A DNA stretch of 64,000 nucleotides from Dendrosporobacter quercicolus (GCF_900104455.1 NZ_FNHB01000002.1:186001-250000); one strand, 5' to 3'; positions 17,647 through 27,063 are shown, counted from the first letter of the stretch. The notes: generated from the sequence alone by a model not told the origin. Made by a program: numbers and translations.

Positions 17647-18231
17647 ATGAGTTGGGAAATTTGCAAGGTAGTGACCGTGGTTGAGGAGGTTTATCGCGAC
17701 GGGCAGAAAGCGGTGGAACACCGGTACAAAAAATGCGCCGCGCTGGCTGTCATCAAAAATCCGTTTGCCGGCAGATATGTAGAGGATTTAAGCCAATTGA
17801 CCGCTGCCGGGGAATATTTGGGGGGAATTCTGACCCAACAGGCAGTAGCCGCAATGGACGTTGCCCAAGACCAGGTGGAAAGTTACGGGAAAGGGGCGAT
17901 TATCGGTTCGGCGGGAGAACTGGAACACGGAGCAGCCATTTTACATCCGAAGCTGGGTAAGCCGATGCGGGACGCCGTCGGCGGCGGAAAGGCCATTATT
18001 CCTTCGGCTAAGAAAATCGGGGTTCCCGGCACAACGCTTGACGTGCCGCTGCACTATAAGGACGCGGCTTTCGTCAGAACTCATTATGATGCGATGGAAG
18101 TGCGCCTGCCTGACGCTCCAAAAGCGGATGAGATTGTGGTAGCCATTGTACTCACTTCCGGCGGCCGCCCTCATCCAAGAATCGGTGGTCTGCAGAAAGA
18201 TGAGATTACCGGACAGGACGGGCTCAGGTAA
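17647..18231 (+). CDS. Amino acid synthesis (DUF1185) family protein
   Basis: A 194-residue protein of the AA_synth/DUF1185 family (Pfam PF06684 from memory). Conserved blocks seen are NPFAGRYVEDLS, GKGAIIGSAGELEHGAA and ILHPKLGKPMRDAVGGG. Further along come KAIIPSAKKIG and the C-terminal VVAIVLTSGGRPHPR. The name of the family is historical and no reaction is proven. It follows the UPF0280 gene by 22 nt with GGGAGGACA as ribosome site. A role in ring reduction, ring opening or repair in the nicotinate route is likely from context only. Confidence 0.82.
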   Translation: MSWEICKVVTVVEEVYRDGQKAVEHRYKKCAALAVIKNPFAGRYVEDLSQLTAAGEYLGGILTQQAVAAMDVAQDQVESYGKGAIIGSAGELEHGAAILHPKLGKPMRDAVGGGKAIIPSAKKIGVPGTTLDVPLHYKDAAFVRTHYDAMEVRLPDAPKADEIVVAIVLTSGGRPHPRIGGLQKDEITGQDGLR

Positions 18232-18261
18232 GTCAAATATAAAACAACAGGAGGAGTAAAC

Positions 18262-19608
18262 ATGAGAATTACGCAACGCTTGGGAGAATTGCCACTGGGA
18301 AGCTGGCACTGGCGGTTACTGGCAATCATTGCTGTAGGTTGGGCATTTGATGCCATGGATACGGGAATTGTATCGTTCGTTTTGCCAAAATTAATGGGCT
18401 TATGGCAGTTAAGCCCAACACAAATCGGCATGATTGGCAGTGTCGGCCTCATCGGCATGGCGGTTGGCGCTGCATTGTCCGGGACTTTGGCTGACTCAAT
18501 GGGGCGCAGAAAACTGCTGGCGGCGACCATGCTGATTTATGGTCTGGCTACCGGCGGCTGCGGCTTAGCCTGGAATTATGAGTCGTTGCTGGTCTTTCGT
18601 TTTCTGGTCGGGTTTGGCTTAGGCGGACAAGTGCCTGTTGCCGTTACGCTAATGAGCGAATATTCGCCAACCAAATACCGGGGACGCATGATTGTTTTGC
18701 TGGAAAGCTCCTGGGCGCTTGGCTGGCTGGCAGCGGCGGTAATTTCTTATCTGGTCATTCCCCAATATGGCTGGCAGCTTGCTTTCTTTATCGGCGCTTT
18801 TCCGGCTGTCTGGGTGCTGTATGTATGGAAAACCGTGCCGGAGTCGGTGCTTTATCTGGTGAAAAAGGGCAAATTAGCGGAAGCTCATGCTATTGTTTGT
18901 GAGATCGAACGCTCCCTGGGCGTTCCCTGCGGTCCGGCGCCGACAGCGGCCGACCGGAGCGAGCCGGTGAAATCGTCGTTTACCTTTGCCAAGCTGTTTT
19001 CAGGCATTTATTTGAAGAAAACAATCTGCCTGTGGGTGCTCTGGTTTGGTCTGGTCTTTTCCTATTATGGAATTTTTATGTGGCTGCCCACGTTACTGGT
19101 TAAGTCGGGGCACAGTATGGTTCAGTCGTTTGAATTTGTTATCTGGATGACGTTAGCCCAGATTCCCGGCTATTTTACAGCCGCTGTTCTGGTGGACAGG
19201 ATTGGGCGTAAGCCAACCCTGGCGGCTTTTCTGATTTTGTGCGCCGGCGCCGCGTATCTTTTCGGCCATGCCGCGACCTGGAATGAAATTTTACTGTGGG
19301 GCTGCCTGATGTCTTTCTTTAATCTTGGCGCCTGGGGCTTAATGTATACTTATACTCCGGAAATGTATCCGACAGAAGCGCGGGCATCAGGAACCGGCTG
19401 GGCCGGAGCCTGCGGCCGGATTGGCGGGATGCTGGCGCCAATGGTTGTGGGGATGATGTTTACCGGGCCTGATAAATTCTCCCTGGTTTTTGCGATGTTT
19501 ACCAGTGTATTAATCATTATTGCTTTAAATGTTTTGGTATTGGGTGAGGAAACGATGAATAAACCGCTGGAAGATACTGCTGAGGAGAAGGCGCCGGGGG
19601 TAGCTTAA
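18262..19608 (+). CDS. MFS transporter, likely nicotinate or related acid uptake
   Basis: A 448-residue 12-helix major facilitator of the aromatic acid:proton / sugar-porter-like type. Motifs are the N-terminal GWAFDAMDTGIVSFVLPKL, the loop SGTLADSMGRRKL, and the YTPEMYPTEARASGTGWAGACGRIG segment after helix 10. It lies inside the nicotinate cluster, so nicotinate or 6-hydroxynicotinate is a reasonable substrate. It has GGAGGAG before ATG 18262. A second, related transporter lies at 20534, and the two share the WAFDA-D motif and the C-terminal TYTPE block. Confidence 0.85.
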   Translation: MRITQRLGELPLGSWHWRLLAIIAVGWAFDAMDTGIVSFVLPKLMGLWQLSPTQIGMIGSVGLIGMAVGAALSGTLADSMGRRKLLAATMLIYGLATGGCGLAWNYESLLVFRFLVGFGLGGQVPVAVTLMSEYSPTKYRGRMIVLLESSWALGWLAAAVISYLVIPQYGWQLAFFIGAFPAVWVLYVWKTVPESVLYLVKKGKLAEAHAIVCEIERSLGVPCGPAPTAADRSEPVKSSFTFAKLFSGIYLKKTICLWVLWFGLVFSYYGIFMWLPTLLVKSGHSMVQSFEFVIWMTLAQIPGYFTAAVLVDRIGRKPTLAAFLILCAGAAYLFGHAATWNEILLWGCLMSFFNLGAWGLMYTYTPEMYPTEARASGTGWAGACGRIGGMLAPMVVGMMFTGPDKFSLVFAMFTSVLIIIALNVLVLGEETMNKPLEDTAEEKAPGVA

Positions 19609-20448
19609 ATGGAGCAGTCAAGTGGCATATGCGAAGGCTACCGGTTGGTGCTGCCGGTACTGCATGGTTTGTTTAACGGGAAAATAGGCCTTACGTTAAC
19701 CGACTGCAACAAAATATTGTTGTATTTGCCGGCTAAAAATCTTGATTTAAAATGCCGGGCAGGCGATGCGCTGGTCGCCGGAACGGGTATTTACCGGGCC
19801 GTTGAAGAAGGACGGCGGGTGACTGCGCATATTGATAAGGCTTTGTATGGCTTGCCTTATATTTCGCTGGCAATGCCAATAAAAACAGCGGCCGGGGCAA
19901 TTTGGGGATCTATCGCCGTTACCCAGTCGGTTGAGCTGGAAGATCTATTGCGGGATATGACTGAAACGCTGACCCAAAGCATGGAGGTTCTTACTGGTAC
20001 CACTGAAGAGCTTTCGGCCCGGACCGAGGAGATTGCCACAGTCAGCGAGGGCTTGACCAAAGTAGCGCACACTACACAGACCCGGGTAGGACAAACCGAT
20101 CAGGTAGTGGGTTTTATCCGCAGTATTGCCAGTCAGACCAACTTATTGGGGTTAAATGCGGCGATCGAAGCGGCCAGGGTTGGCGAGCAGGGGCGGGGCT
20201 TTGGCGTTGTTGCCGGGGAGATTCGCAAATTGGCGACCGACAGCGGTAATTCCATCCAAACCATTGGATCGGCCTTGTCTTTGCTGAAAAGCGATAGTGA
20301 CCAGCTTTGCGGGCAATTGAACGGTCTGAAGGCGAACATTGGCCAGATAGCTGCGGCTGCGGCCGGAGTAGCCGGCGTTGCCCGACAGGTAAACAGTGCG
20401 GTGCAGCAGATGAATGTCGTAGCGGACAGTTTGTTTAAAGAACTTTAA
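19609..20448 (+). CDS. Soluble methyl-accepting chemotaxis-like protein
   Basis: A 279-residue protein without membrane segments. The N-terminal ~110 residues form a small sensor-like domain ([22 protein letters not shown] and [19 protein letters not shown]). The rest is a chemoreceptor coiled coil with the tip [20 protein letters not shown] and [12 protein letters not shown]. It starts on the base after the stop of the MFS gene, so it is co-translated with it. Similar short soluble receptors (YfmS in Bacillus) exist. Its position between two transporters suggests that it reports ligand import or cytoplasmic nicotinate to CheA. This role is inferred. Confidence 0.82.
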   Translation: MEQSSGICEGYRLVLPVLHGLFNGKIGLTLTDCNKILLYLPAKNLDLKCRAGDALVAGTGIYRAVEEGRRVTAHIDKALYGLPYISLAMPIKTAAGAIWGSIAVTQSVELEDLLRDMTETLTQSMEVLTGTTEELSARTEEIATVSEGLTKVAHTTQTRVGQTDQVVGFIRSIASQTNLLGLNAAIEAARVGEQGRGFGVVAGEIRKLATDSGNSIQTIGSALSLLKSDSDQLCGQLNGLKANIGQIAAAAAGVAGVARQVNSAVQQMNVVADSLFKEL

Positions 20449-20533
20449 TCGGAGATAAAGGCAAAGGAGCCTAATGATCGACGGGTAAGTACGTTGATTC
20501 ATTGGCTTATTTTATTTAAGCGGGAAGGTAGGG

Positions 20534-21904
20534 ATGGAGATGGCAGGCACTATGGATAAGCATGCAGGCGATGCAGGTAAATGGATGATGGCGCGTCTGG
20601 ATACTCTGCCTTTATCGCGCTTTCATTATAAGATGCTGGTAGTCAATGGCTTTGCCTGGGCGTTTGATGCGTTTGACGTGGGATTGGTCACCTTTGTGGT
20701 GACCGCGTTAGTAAGCTCCTGGCAGTTGAGTGCTGAGCAGGTTGGTATTTTACTCAGTTCAGGGATGGCCGGAATGATTATTGGCGCTTTTTTATCAGGG
20801 CCGCTGGCTGACCGGTTTGGCCGTAAAGCCGTTTTTCAATGGACAATGCTGATTTTTTCGCTCTTTTCCTTGCTGTGCGCGGTGGCCTGGAATTTTTGGT
20901 CGCTTGTCGTCTTCCGCTTTTTTGTCGGCCTGGGACTGGGCGGGGAAACCCCGGTGGTGACCGCTTTGCTGGGTGAGTTTGTGCCTGCCGGGGATCGCGG
21001 CAAGGTACAGGGCCTGCTGAATTGTTTTTGGGCCATCGGCTGGCTGGCTGCAGCCGCGGTCGCGTTCTTTTTGATCCCGGCGGTCGGCTGGCGCTGGGCT
21101 TTTGTCGCCGGTGCTCTGCCTGCCTTGTATGTTTGGATGATCAGGCTGCATGTACCGGAGTCGCCGCGCTGGCTTATTTTGCGCGGCCGGCTGGAGGAGG
21201 CCCGGACGATTGTTGCCGGCATTGAGCAAATCGTGGGGCGTACGGCGAAAATTCCTCCGGTCAGCGCAGCCGATATTGCCAAAGTCATAGAACCGAAAGC
21301 AAGCTCTTTTGCGGACCTTTTCGCCGGTATTTATTTAAAGCGTACGATCATGCTGTGGCTGCTCTGGTTTTTGGCGATGTTCGGCTATTATGGCCTGTTT
21401 TCCTGGATGCCGACCTTATTGGTGAAAGCCGGACATAGTATGGTCAAATCTTTCGAATATGTATTTTTCCTGCAGTGCGCTTATTTACCAAATCAAATTA
21501 TTTCAGCCTACTTAATGGATAAATTTGGACGGAAATGGCCGCTGGTGATCAATTTATTATTTGCCGGTGTGGCTACGGTGATTTTTGGCCTGGCTTTGGG
21601 CAGTAACCTCAGTATGGGACAGGTGCTGCTTCTGGGACTGCTTACTTCGTTCTTTGTATCCGGCATCTGGGGCATTACCTATACCTATACGCCGGAGCTT
21701 TATCCAACCGGCATCCGGGTAACCGGAACAAGCTGGGCCGCAACTTGCTCGCGATTCGGCTCAATGCTGGCTCCGCTGATTGTCGGTTATAGTCTTGATT
21801 CTCTGGGGGTGGGCGGCGTGTACGGCATAATCGCCATTGCCTTTATTGCCGCAGGAATGGTCGTTTGGGGTTTAGGCGTTGAAACGCGGGGTAAACAGCT
21901 TTAG
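20534..21904 (+). CDS. MFS transporter, second transporter of the nicotinate cluster
   Basis: A 456-residue 12-helix major facilitator related to the transporter at 18262. It has GFAWAFDAFDVGLVTFVVTAL, SGPLADRFGRKAV, VPESPRWLILRGR and YTYTPELYPTGIRVTGTSWA. The start ATG 20534 is preceded by GGAAGGTAGGG, and ATG 20540 is an alternative. It is separated from the receptor-like gene by 85 bp and precedes enamidase by 45 bp. It may carry nicotinate, a pathway intermediate or an end product. Confidence 0.85.
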   Translation: MEMAGTMDKHAGDAGKWMMARLDTLPLSRFHYKMLVVNGFAWAFDAFDVGLVTFVVTALVSSWQLSAEQVGILLSSGMAGMIIGAFLSGPLADRFGRKAVFQWTMLIFSLFSLLCAVAWNFWSLVVFRFFVGLGLGGETPVVTALLGEFVPAGDRGKVQGLLNCFWAIGWLAAAAVAFFLIPAVGWRWAFVAGALPALYVWMIRLHVPESPRWLILRGRLEEARTIVAGIEQIVGRTAKIPPVSAADIAKVIEPKASSFADLFAGIYLKRTIMLWLLWFLAMFGYYGLFSWMPTLLVKAGHSMVKSFEYVFFLQCAYLPNQIISAYLMDKFGRKWPLVINLLFAGVATVIFGLALGSNLSMGQVLLLGLLTSFFVSGIWGITYTYTPELYPTGIRVTGTSWAATCSRFGSMLAPLIVGYSLDSLGVGGVYGIIAIAFIAAGMVVWGLGVETRGKQL

Positions 21905-21949
21905 CACCTGATCAGGTCTGAAGGTAAAAGCATAAGGAGGAACAAAATT

Positions 21950-23110
21950 ATGGGAACAATTGCGATTGTTAATATTGGTCAGTTGGTAACAGGGAACATT
22001 GAACAGCCGCTTTCCACCGCGGATACCATTATCATTCAGGAGGGCAAATTTGTCAAAATCGGCTCGGCCGGGCTTGTGGCGGCTTATTTGCCCGAGCAGG
22101 TGATTGATGCGGGCGGTATGACCGTTACGCCCGGCCTGATTGATTCGCATGTGCATCCGGTGCTTGGCGATTATACGCCGCGGCAGAAAACCGAGGGCTA
22201 TCTTGACAGTGCTGTACACGGCGGGGTAACAACGTTCATTTCGGCCGGCGAACCCCATCTTCCCGGCCGGCCGAAAGATCCGGCAGGCACGAAAGCCCTG
22301 GCGATTTTAGCCCATAAAGCGTTTGCCAATTTGCGGTCCAGTGGTCTAAAAGTGCATGCCGGCGCTGTTATTCTGGAAAAGGGCCTGCTGGAATCCGATT
22401 TTGCGGAAATGGCAAAGGCCGGCGTGTGGCTGGTTGGCGAAGTTGGGTTAGGCAGCATCAAAAAGCCGGAGGAAGCCAGGGTTATGGTTGACTGGGCCAA
22501 AAAATTCGGCATGAAGATTGCCATGCATACAGGCGGTACTTCAATTCCCGGCAGTTCGACAGTGACGGCTGATGATGTCATTGCCGTAGATCCAACCGTT
22601 GTCTCGCATGTAAATGGCGGACCAACGGCTATTGCGCCAGCCGAGGTAGACAAATTAATCGATCAGACCAATCTTATTCTGGAAATTGTACAATGCGGCA
22701 ACCCCAAGATTGCTGATTTGGTTGTGCGCCGTCTGGCGGAAAAAAAGCTGCTGTCCCGGGTGATTATCGGCAATGACGCACCATCCGGTTCGGGGATCAT
22801 TCCGCTGGGCATTTTGCGCACGATCAGCCAAATTGCTGCGCTGTCGGGGATTCCGGCCCAAGAGGCTATTGCGATGGCAACAGGCAATACCGCCAGAACG
22901 TTCGGGTTGAATACCGGTCTGATCGCCGAAGGGAAAGAGGCCGACCTGGTGATTATGGATGCGCCCCTGGGGTCGGTTGGCGCAACTGCCCTGGCGGCCA
23001 TCAATGCCGGTGATTTGCCGGGGATTGCTTTGGTGATGGTAGACGGAGCGGTTAAAGTGACAAAAAGCCGCAATACGCCGCCGGCGACCCGTTCTTACTG
23101 TCTTAAATAA
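21950..23110 (+). CDS. ena: Enamidase
   Basis: A 386-residue amidohydrolase that hydrolyses 1,4,5,6-tetrahydro-6-oxonicotinate to ammonium and (S)-2-formylglutarate. Metal-binding residues appear in DSHVHPVLG (strand 1 His-x-His), GEVGLGS, AMHTGG, SHVNGG and the late GNDAPSGSG Asp. The length matches the ~385-residue E. barkeri Fe-Zn enamidase. AAGGAGGAAC stands before ATG 21950. Dehydrogenase and dehydratase genes for the next two steps follow directly, which fixes the assignment. Confidence 0.88.
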   Translation: MGTIAIVNIGQLVTGNIEQPLSTADTIIIQEGKFVKIGSAGLVAAYLPEQVIDAGGMTVTPGLIDSHVHPVLGDYTPRQKTEGYLDSAVHGGVTTFISAGEPHLPGRPKDPAGTKALAILAHKAFANLRSSGLKVHAGAVILEKGLLESDFAEMAKAGVWLVGEVGLGSIKKPEEARVMVDWAKKFGMKIAMHTGGTSIPGSSTVTADDVIAVDPTVVSHVNGGPTAIAPAEVDKLIDQTNLILEIVQCGNPKIADLVVRRLAEKKLLSRVIIGNDAPSGSGIIPLGILRTISQIAALSGIPAQEAIAMATGNTARTFGLNTGLIAEGKEADLVIMDAPLGSVGATALAAINAGDLPGIALVMVDGAVKVTKSRNTPPATRSYCLK

Positions 23111-23140
23111 AAAATTCGGACCGAATAAGGAGAGAATGTG

Positions 23141-24037
23141 ATGAAGATCGGCTTTATCGGCCTGGGGGCTATGGGAAAACCGATGGCATTGAATTTGCTG
23201 CAGGCAGGCCATGCTGTAACCGTCTGTGATATTAACAGGGACGCTGTCGCCGGACTTGTGGCCAGTGGGGCTGCCGCGGCGGACAATCCGGGAGAACTGG
23301 CCGCTGTCGCTGAAATCATTATCATGATGCTGCCCAATGGGGCAATTGTCGAAGCAACTGTGCAGGGCGCTGCGGGCATTTTGTCCAAGGCCCGGCCCGG
23401 GTTGTATATTGTTGATATGTCCAGTGTTGCGCCGGAGTGTACAAAGAAAATGGCGGCGCTGGCCAGGGCTCAAGGCGTTCATTATATGGATGCGCCGGTC
23501 AGCGGCGGGGTCACCGGCGCAGCCAGCGGAACGTTGACCATCATGGCTGGCGGTGAAGCGGCGGTGGTTGAGGCTTGCCGGCCGGTGCTGGAGATTTTAG
23601 GCAAGAAAATCTACTATGCCGGTCAGGCCGGAGCCGGCGACGCGGTAAAGGTTGTCAATAATTTTCTGTTGGCCGCCAATATGGCGGCCGCGGCTGAAGG
23701 GTTTGTTCTGGGCGTAAAGCTGGGCTTAGATCCGGCCATATTATTTGATATTGTCAGTGCCAGTTCCGGCAATAGTTATGCCCTCACGGCCAAAATGACC
23801 AAATTTGTCTTTCCGGGCAATTTTGTCCCGGGCTTTGCCGTTGATCTGCAGCATAAAGATATCGAATTAGCGCTGGCCGCCGCCAGGGAAGCGGCGGTGG
23901 AATTACGGCTGGCTCCCGTAGTTCAGGAGTTCTACCAGGCAGCGCAAACCGCCGGCTGGGGCCGAGAGGACATCGCGGCGATCATTAAACCGCTGGAAGA
24001 ACAGGCCCGGGTTAAAGTACGGGTAAAAAACGAATAG
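23141..24037 (+). CDS. hgd: 2-(hydroxymethyl)glutarate dehydrogenase
   Basis: A 298-residue member of the 3-hydroxyisobutyrate/6-phosphogluconate dehydrogenase family. The N-terminal NAD-binding motif is IGFIGLGAMGKPMALNLL. The substrate loop reads DAPVSGGVTGA, and the catalytic Lys sits in GDAVKVVNNFL. In the nicotinate pathway it reduces (S)-2-formylglutarate with NADH to (S)-2-(hydroxymethyl)glutarate. I choose ATG 23141, since AAGGAGAG is 7 nt upstream, over GTG 23138. It abuts the dehydratase gene. Confidence 0.88.
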   Translation: MKIGFIGLGAMGKPMALNLLQAGHAVTVCDINRDAVAGLVASGAAAADNPGELAAVAEIIIMMLPNGAIVEATVQGAAGILSKARPGLYIVDMSSVAPECTKKMAALARAQGVHYMDAPVSGGVTGAASGTLTIMAGGEAAVVEACRPVLEILGKKIYYAGQAGAGDAVKVVNNFLLAANMAAAAEGFVLGVKLGLDPAILFDIVSASSGNSYALTAKMTKFVFPGNFVPGFAVDLQHKDIELALAAAREAAVELRLAPVVQEFYQAAQTAGWGREDIAAIIKPLEEQARVKVRVKNE

Positions 24038-25471
24038 GTGGGACTCATTTTGAGAGAGTTTTTGGACTATATCAAGGGAAAAGACTATAAGCCGGGCAGT
24101 TTAACGCTGGGGGAAACGATTGCAATTGCCACGCAGCTAAACTGGCGGGTGAGCGAGGTCATTCTGGCGGAAGCGGCTGTGGCGCAGGCAATGACGATCC
24201 GGGAAGTCAGAGAGGCTGTACTCAGGGCCTTTGATCATAATCTGGCTGCCACTCAGCTCGGCCTGGAGCAGGGACAAAGTTTTTTACTGGGCAAGGTTCC
24301 GCAGGAGCTGGCGCAAAACAGTTTTTCGCACCGGCTGGTGGAAGATAATTTTCTGAATAAAGTTTTGGTTTACACCTTAGCAGCGCAGGTGGGAAATCAC
24401 TCCTGCGGTCTGCAGCCTTGCGCCGGCACTGGCGATTCCTGCACTTACGCCGGTTTAATGCGGGCGTTGAAAGAAGTGGTGCAGGACCGGGGGCAGCTGG
24501 CTGAGATCGCCGCCGTTATGCTAAAAGTCGGAACTTTATTCCGGGCGGGGAAAAAAACCACCGGATGCAATATGGAAGGCTTTGGCGCCGGAGCGGCCGC
24601 TACCGCAGCCGCTTTAGTCGAATGGCGTAAAGGCAGTCCGGCCATGATGGAGAAGGCGATGGTGCTGGCTTTGTCACCCACCATCGGCAATCCCTGTACG
24701 CCCCGGGTCATGGTTGCCGGCCTTTGTGCCACCCATATTGGCGGCGGCGTACTGATTGGCAATTTAGCGGCCAATCTGGCCCTGCATACAACGATTCCGG
24801 TTACTGTACCGGTTGATGTGATGCTGACTATGGCGGCGGCGGTGCACCAGGTATCGGCCGAAACGATTGTACCGGTGGTCAACCGTTATATGAAAGCATT
24901 TTTTAAAACCAATCAGGCGGTAGAGTCTTTTATCAGCCAGACAGTCAGGCAAGCTGAACAGGCGGCGGTGGAAAAGGCGATTGCCGCTGCTGAGTCTGAG
25001 GCGCATGTTCTGGCCGAGCGGGCCAACTCGATTGTGCAGCCGTTTGGGGAGGCCGTTGTCGGCGGCAGCAGCCAGGCGGTCGGATCACCGACCAATACGG
25101 GGCGAATTGCTCACTTTCTGGCGTCAGGCGAAATTACAGGCGTGAAAATTGAACTGTACGCAGAGCTGTTTGCCCGTCGGGGCATTAACGTGCCGGGAAT
25201 ATTGATGGGCGCTGTGCTAGGCGCCGGAACAGAGAACAGTGAAGCGTATGCCGAAGTTCTTTCCCTGGTAGAGTCGAGAAAAATTTCGGTTACCATCCAG
25301 CAGGCCGCCGAGCCCCAAATGCAGCGGGTGACAGTTTACGCGACAGGCTGTACGGGGATGGTTGAAGCTCTGAATCGCGGCGGGGCCAGGCTTTGCCTGA
25401 AGCAAGCGCTGCCTTCGGTTGGCCAGGCGCGGGAAGTAGCGCAAAAACTCGGCATTGTGCTGGTCGATTAA
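24038..25471 (+). CDS. hmd: Putative 2-(hydroxymethyl)glutarate dehydratase, serine-dehydratase-like
   Basis: A ~477-residue protein related to [4Fe-4S] L-serine dehydratases. Candidate cluster cysteines occur in GNHSCGLQPCAGTGDSC, TTGCNMEGFG and GNPCTPRV, and the chain ends with a C-terminal domain containing ATGCTGM. In E. barkeri a serine-dehydratase-like enzyme was predicted to make 2-methyleneglutarate. The gene's place after hgd supports the same role here. True L-serine dehydratase is the alternative. GTG 24038 directly follows the hgd stop. TTG 24050, with AGGTGG 8 nt upstream, may be the actual start. Confidence 0.75.
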   Translation: MGLILREFLDYIKGKDYKPGSLTLGETIAIATQLNWRVSEVILAEAAVAQAMTIREVREAVLRAFDHNLAATQLGLEQGQSFLLGKVPQELAQNSFSHRLVEDNFLNKVLVYTLAAQVGNHSCGLQPCAGTGDSCTYAGLMRALKEVVQDRGQLAEIAAVMLKVGTLFRAGKKTTGCNMEGFGAGAAATAAALVEWRKGSPAMMEKAMVLALSPTIGNPCTPRVMVAGLCATHIGGGVLIGNLAANLALHTTIPVTVPVDVMLTMAAAVHQVSAETIVPVVNRYMKAFFKTNQAVESFISQTVRQAEQAAVEKAIAAAESEAHVLAERANSIVQPFGEAVVGGSSQAVGSPTNTGRIAHFLASGEITGVKIELYAELFARRGINVPGILMGAVLGAGTENSEAYAEVLSLVESRKISVTIQQAAEPQMQRVTVYATGCTGMVEALNRGGARLCLKQALPSVGQAREVAQKLGIVLVD

Positions 25472-25696
25472 CCAGTGTCCAAGCAGACTTGATTTTTCTC
25501 CTGAGAGGGGCCGTACCAGTCACAGGCTTCGGCCGGGACGCCAAAAGCAAGATCTATTGGCAAATGACTTGGAAAACTATGCGCTGTTGTCTGGCCTAAA
25601 ATAGTAGTAAAGCGGGTTTAGGCTGTCAGCAATTGTGTTTTATATAAATAAATGTTACATGGAATCAGTGTAATTGTCATCCGGGAGGTGGATTTA
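25472..25696 (+). other. Intergenic region with a possible decayed gene end
   Basis: About 225 bp between hmd and the hydroxylase genes. One frame ending at TAG 25605 reads QKQDLLANDLENYALLSGLK after a Gly/Arg-rich stretch. This looks like a protein C-terminus without a start or ribosome site. The rest is AT-rich, and I see no clear promoter. Confidence 0.3.
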
Positions 25697-26578
25697 ATGA
25701 GTAAATATAACTTCGTCAAACCGGAATCGCTGCAACAGGCGCTAGAATTGATGGACAAAACAGCGGATTGTTTTTTGATTGCCGGCGGTACCGACCTGAT
25801 GGTTAAGCTAAAAGAAAAACGCATCAGTCCTGCGCTGCTTATTGATATTGGTCATTTGCAGGAACTCCGGATGATTGACAGGCAGGACGGCTTTATTAAC
25901 ATTGGTGCGGCTGTTTCCCATGCTGAACTTGCCGAATCAGCTTTAATTCAACAATATGCTCCTATGCTGGCGGCGGCAGCGGTTGCCGTTGGGTCACCGC
26001 AGATCCGGAACCGGGGCACAATCGGCGGAAATATCGGCAATGCTTCGCCGGCGGCTGATACTGTACCGGCGCTGGTTGCTTATGGGGCCAGAGTCACCGT
26101 CAGCAGTCAAAGCGGACAACGGGAATGTTCTTTAGAATCCTTGCTTAAAGGACCCGGGCGTACCGCACTGGCGTCAGGTGAAATGATTACCGCAGTTCGC
26201 CTCCGGTGCCAGCAAGTGAATCAAAAGAGCAGCTTTCAAAAACTGGGAAAACGCCGGGCTTTATCAATCTCAGTCGTTAATGCCGGTGTTTTTGTGGAAA
26301 TAGACGAGGTTTCCCGAATTATACAGTCGGCCAGAATCGTCGTGGGCTCGGTCGCACCTACCGCCATTCTGATCCGGGAAGCGGAAACAGCGCTGCTTGG
26401 CCAGGTCTTATCCCCTGCCGTGATTACCCAGGCCGGCGCTATTGTGGAGAAAGTAATCCATCCGATTGATGATATACGGTCGACGGCGGCCTATCGTCAG
26501 GCTGTGGCGGGAATTTTGGTTAAACGGGCGCTGCAAACAGTATGGAGCCAATTTAAACTGCAGGAGGTGCAGGCATGA
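25697..26578 (+). CDS. ndhF: Nicotinate dehydrogenase FAD subunit
   Basis: A 293-residue FAD-binding subunit of the xanthine dehydrogenase (molybdenum hydroxylase) family. The FAD motifs are LIAGGTDLMVKLK near residue 32 and GSPQIRNRGTIGGNIGNASPAAD. The C-terminal CO-dehydrogenase flavoprotein domain follows. It passes electrons from the iron-sulfur subunit to NADP+ or NAD+. ATG 25697 has GGGAGGTGG upstream, and the longer frame from 25652 is rejected. The E. barkeri equivalent is NdhF. The specific substrate is inferred from hnr, ena and hgd in the same cluster. Confidence 0.82.
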   Translation: MSKYNFVKPESLQQALELMDKTADCFLIAGGTDLMVKLKEKRISPALLIDIGHLQELRMIDRQDGFINIGAAVSHAELAESALIQQYAPMLAAAAVAVGSPQIRNRGTIGGNIGNASPAADTVPALVAYGARVTVSSQSGQRECSLESLLKGPGRTALASGEMITAVRLRCQQVNQKSSFQKLGKRRALSISVVNAGVFVEIDEVSRIIQSARIVVGSVAPTAILIREAETALLGQVLSPAVITQAGAIVEKVIHPIDDIRSTAAYRQAVAGILVKRALQTVWSQFKLQEVQA

Positions 26579-27063
26579 ACGGAAAAGTTGCGATAAAATT
26601 TGTGCTGAACCATCAAGCGTTTTCCCGGGAGGTGTCGCCTGACCGGCGGCTGATTGAGTTTTTGCGGGAAGACCTGAAACTTACCGGGACGAAAATCGGC
26701 TGCGGCGAGGGTGATTGCGGCGCTTGCACAATCATCATTGACGGGAAAACCGCCAATTCATGTTTGCTGCTGGCTGCTCAGATTGACGGCAAAGAGTTAT
26801 TGACCATTGAAGGAATGGGAGATGATAAAAACCTGCATCCGCTGCAGACGGCATTTATGGAAGCCGGTGCGGTGCAGTGCGGTTTTTGCACACCGGGAAT
26901 GCTGTTGTCGGCGAAAGCGTTGCTGGATAAAAATCCGCGGCCTGACCGGCAGGAAATTATGCAGTCCATAGCGGGCAACCTCTGCCGCTGCACGGGTTAT
27001 AAAAAAATTGCCGATGCAATTGAGCAAGTTGTGCGACAAAACAGTGCTTTGGAGAGGGGCTGA
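26575..27063 (+). CDS. ndhS: Nicotinate dehydrogenase 2x[2Fe-2S] subunit
   Basis: A 162-residue iron-sulfur subunit. The plant-type [2Fe-2S] motif is GCGEGDCGAC plus a later Cys in ANSC. The second, four-helix cluster motif is QCGFCTPGM with CRCTGY. It shuttles electrons from the molybdenum site to the FAD subunit. It overlaps the FAD-subunit gene by ATGA and ends 3 nt before the large-subunit gene, so the three are translated together. Confidence 0.88.
   Translation: MNGKVAIKFVLNHQAFSREVSPDRRLIEFLREDLKLTGTKIGCGEGDCGACTIIIDGKTANSCLLLAAQIDGKELLTIEGMGDDKNLHPLQTAFMEAGAVQCGFCTPGMLLSAKALLDKNPRPDRQEIMQSIAGNLCRCTGYKKIADAIEQVVRQNSALERG

Noticed and set aside
24038-25471. Plain L-serine dehydratase for the hmd-like gene
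   Set aside because: The family fits, but its position right after ena and hgd makes the hydroxymethylglutarate dehydratase role more likely. It is kept as an alternative.
25472-25651. Riboswitch (molybdenum cofactor type) before the hydroxylase genes
   Set aside because: Some GC-rich pairing is present, but I could not fit a known aptamer core. The stretch reads better as a decayed coding end.
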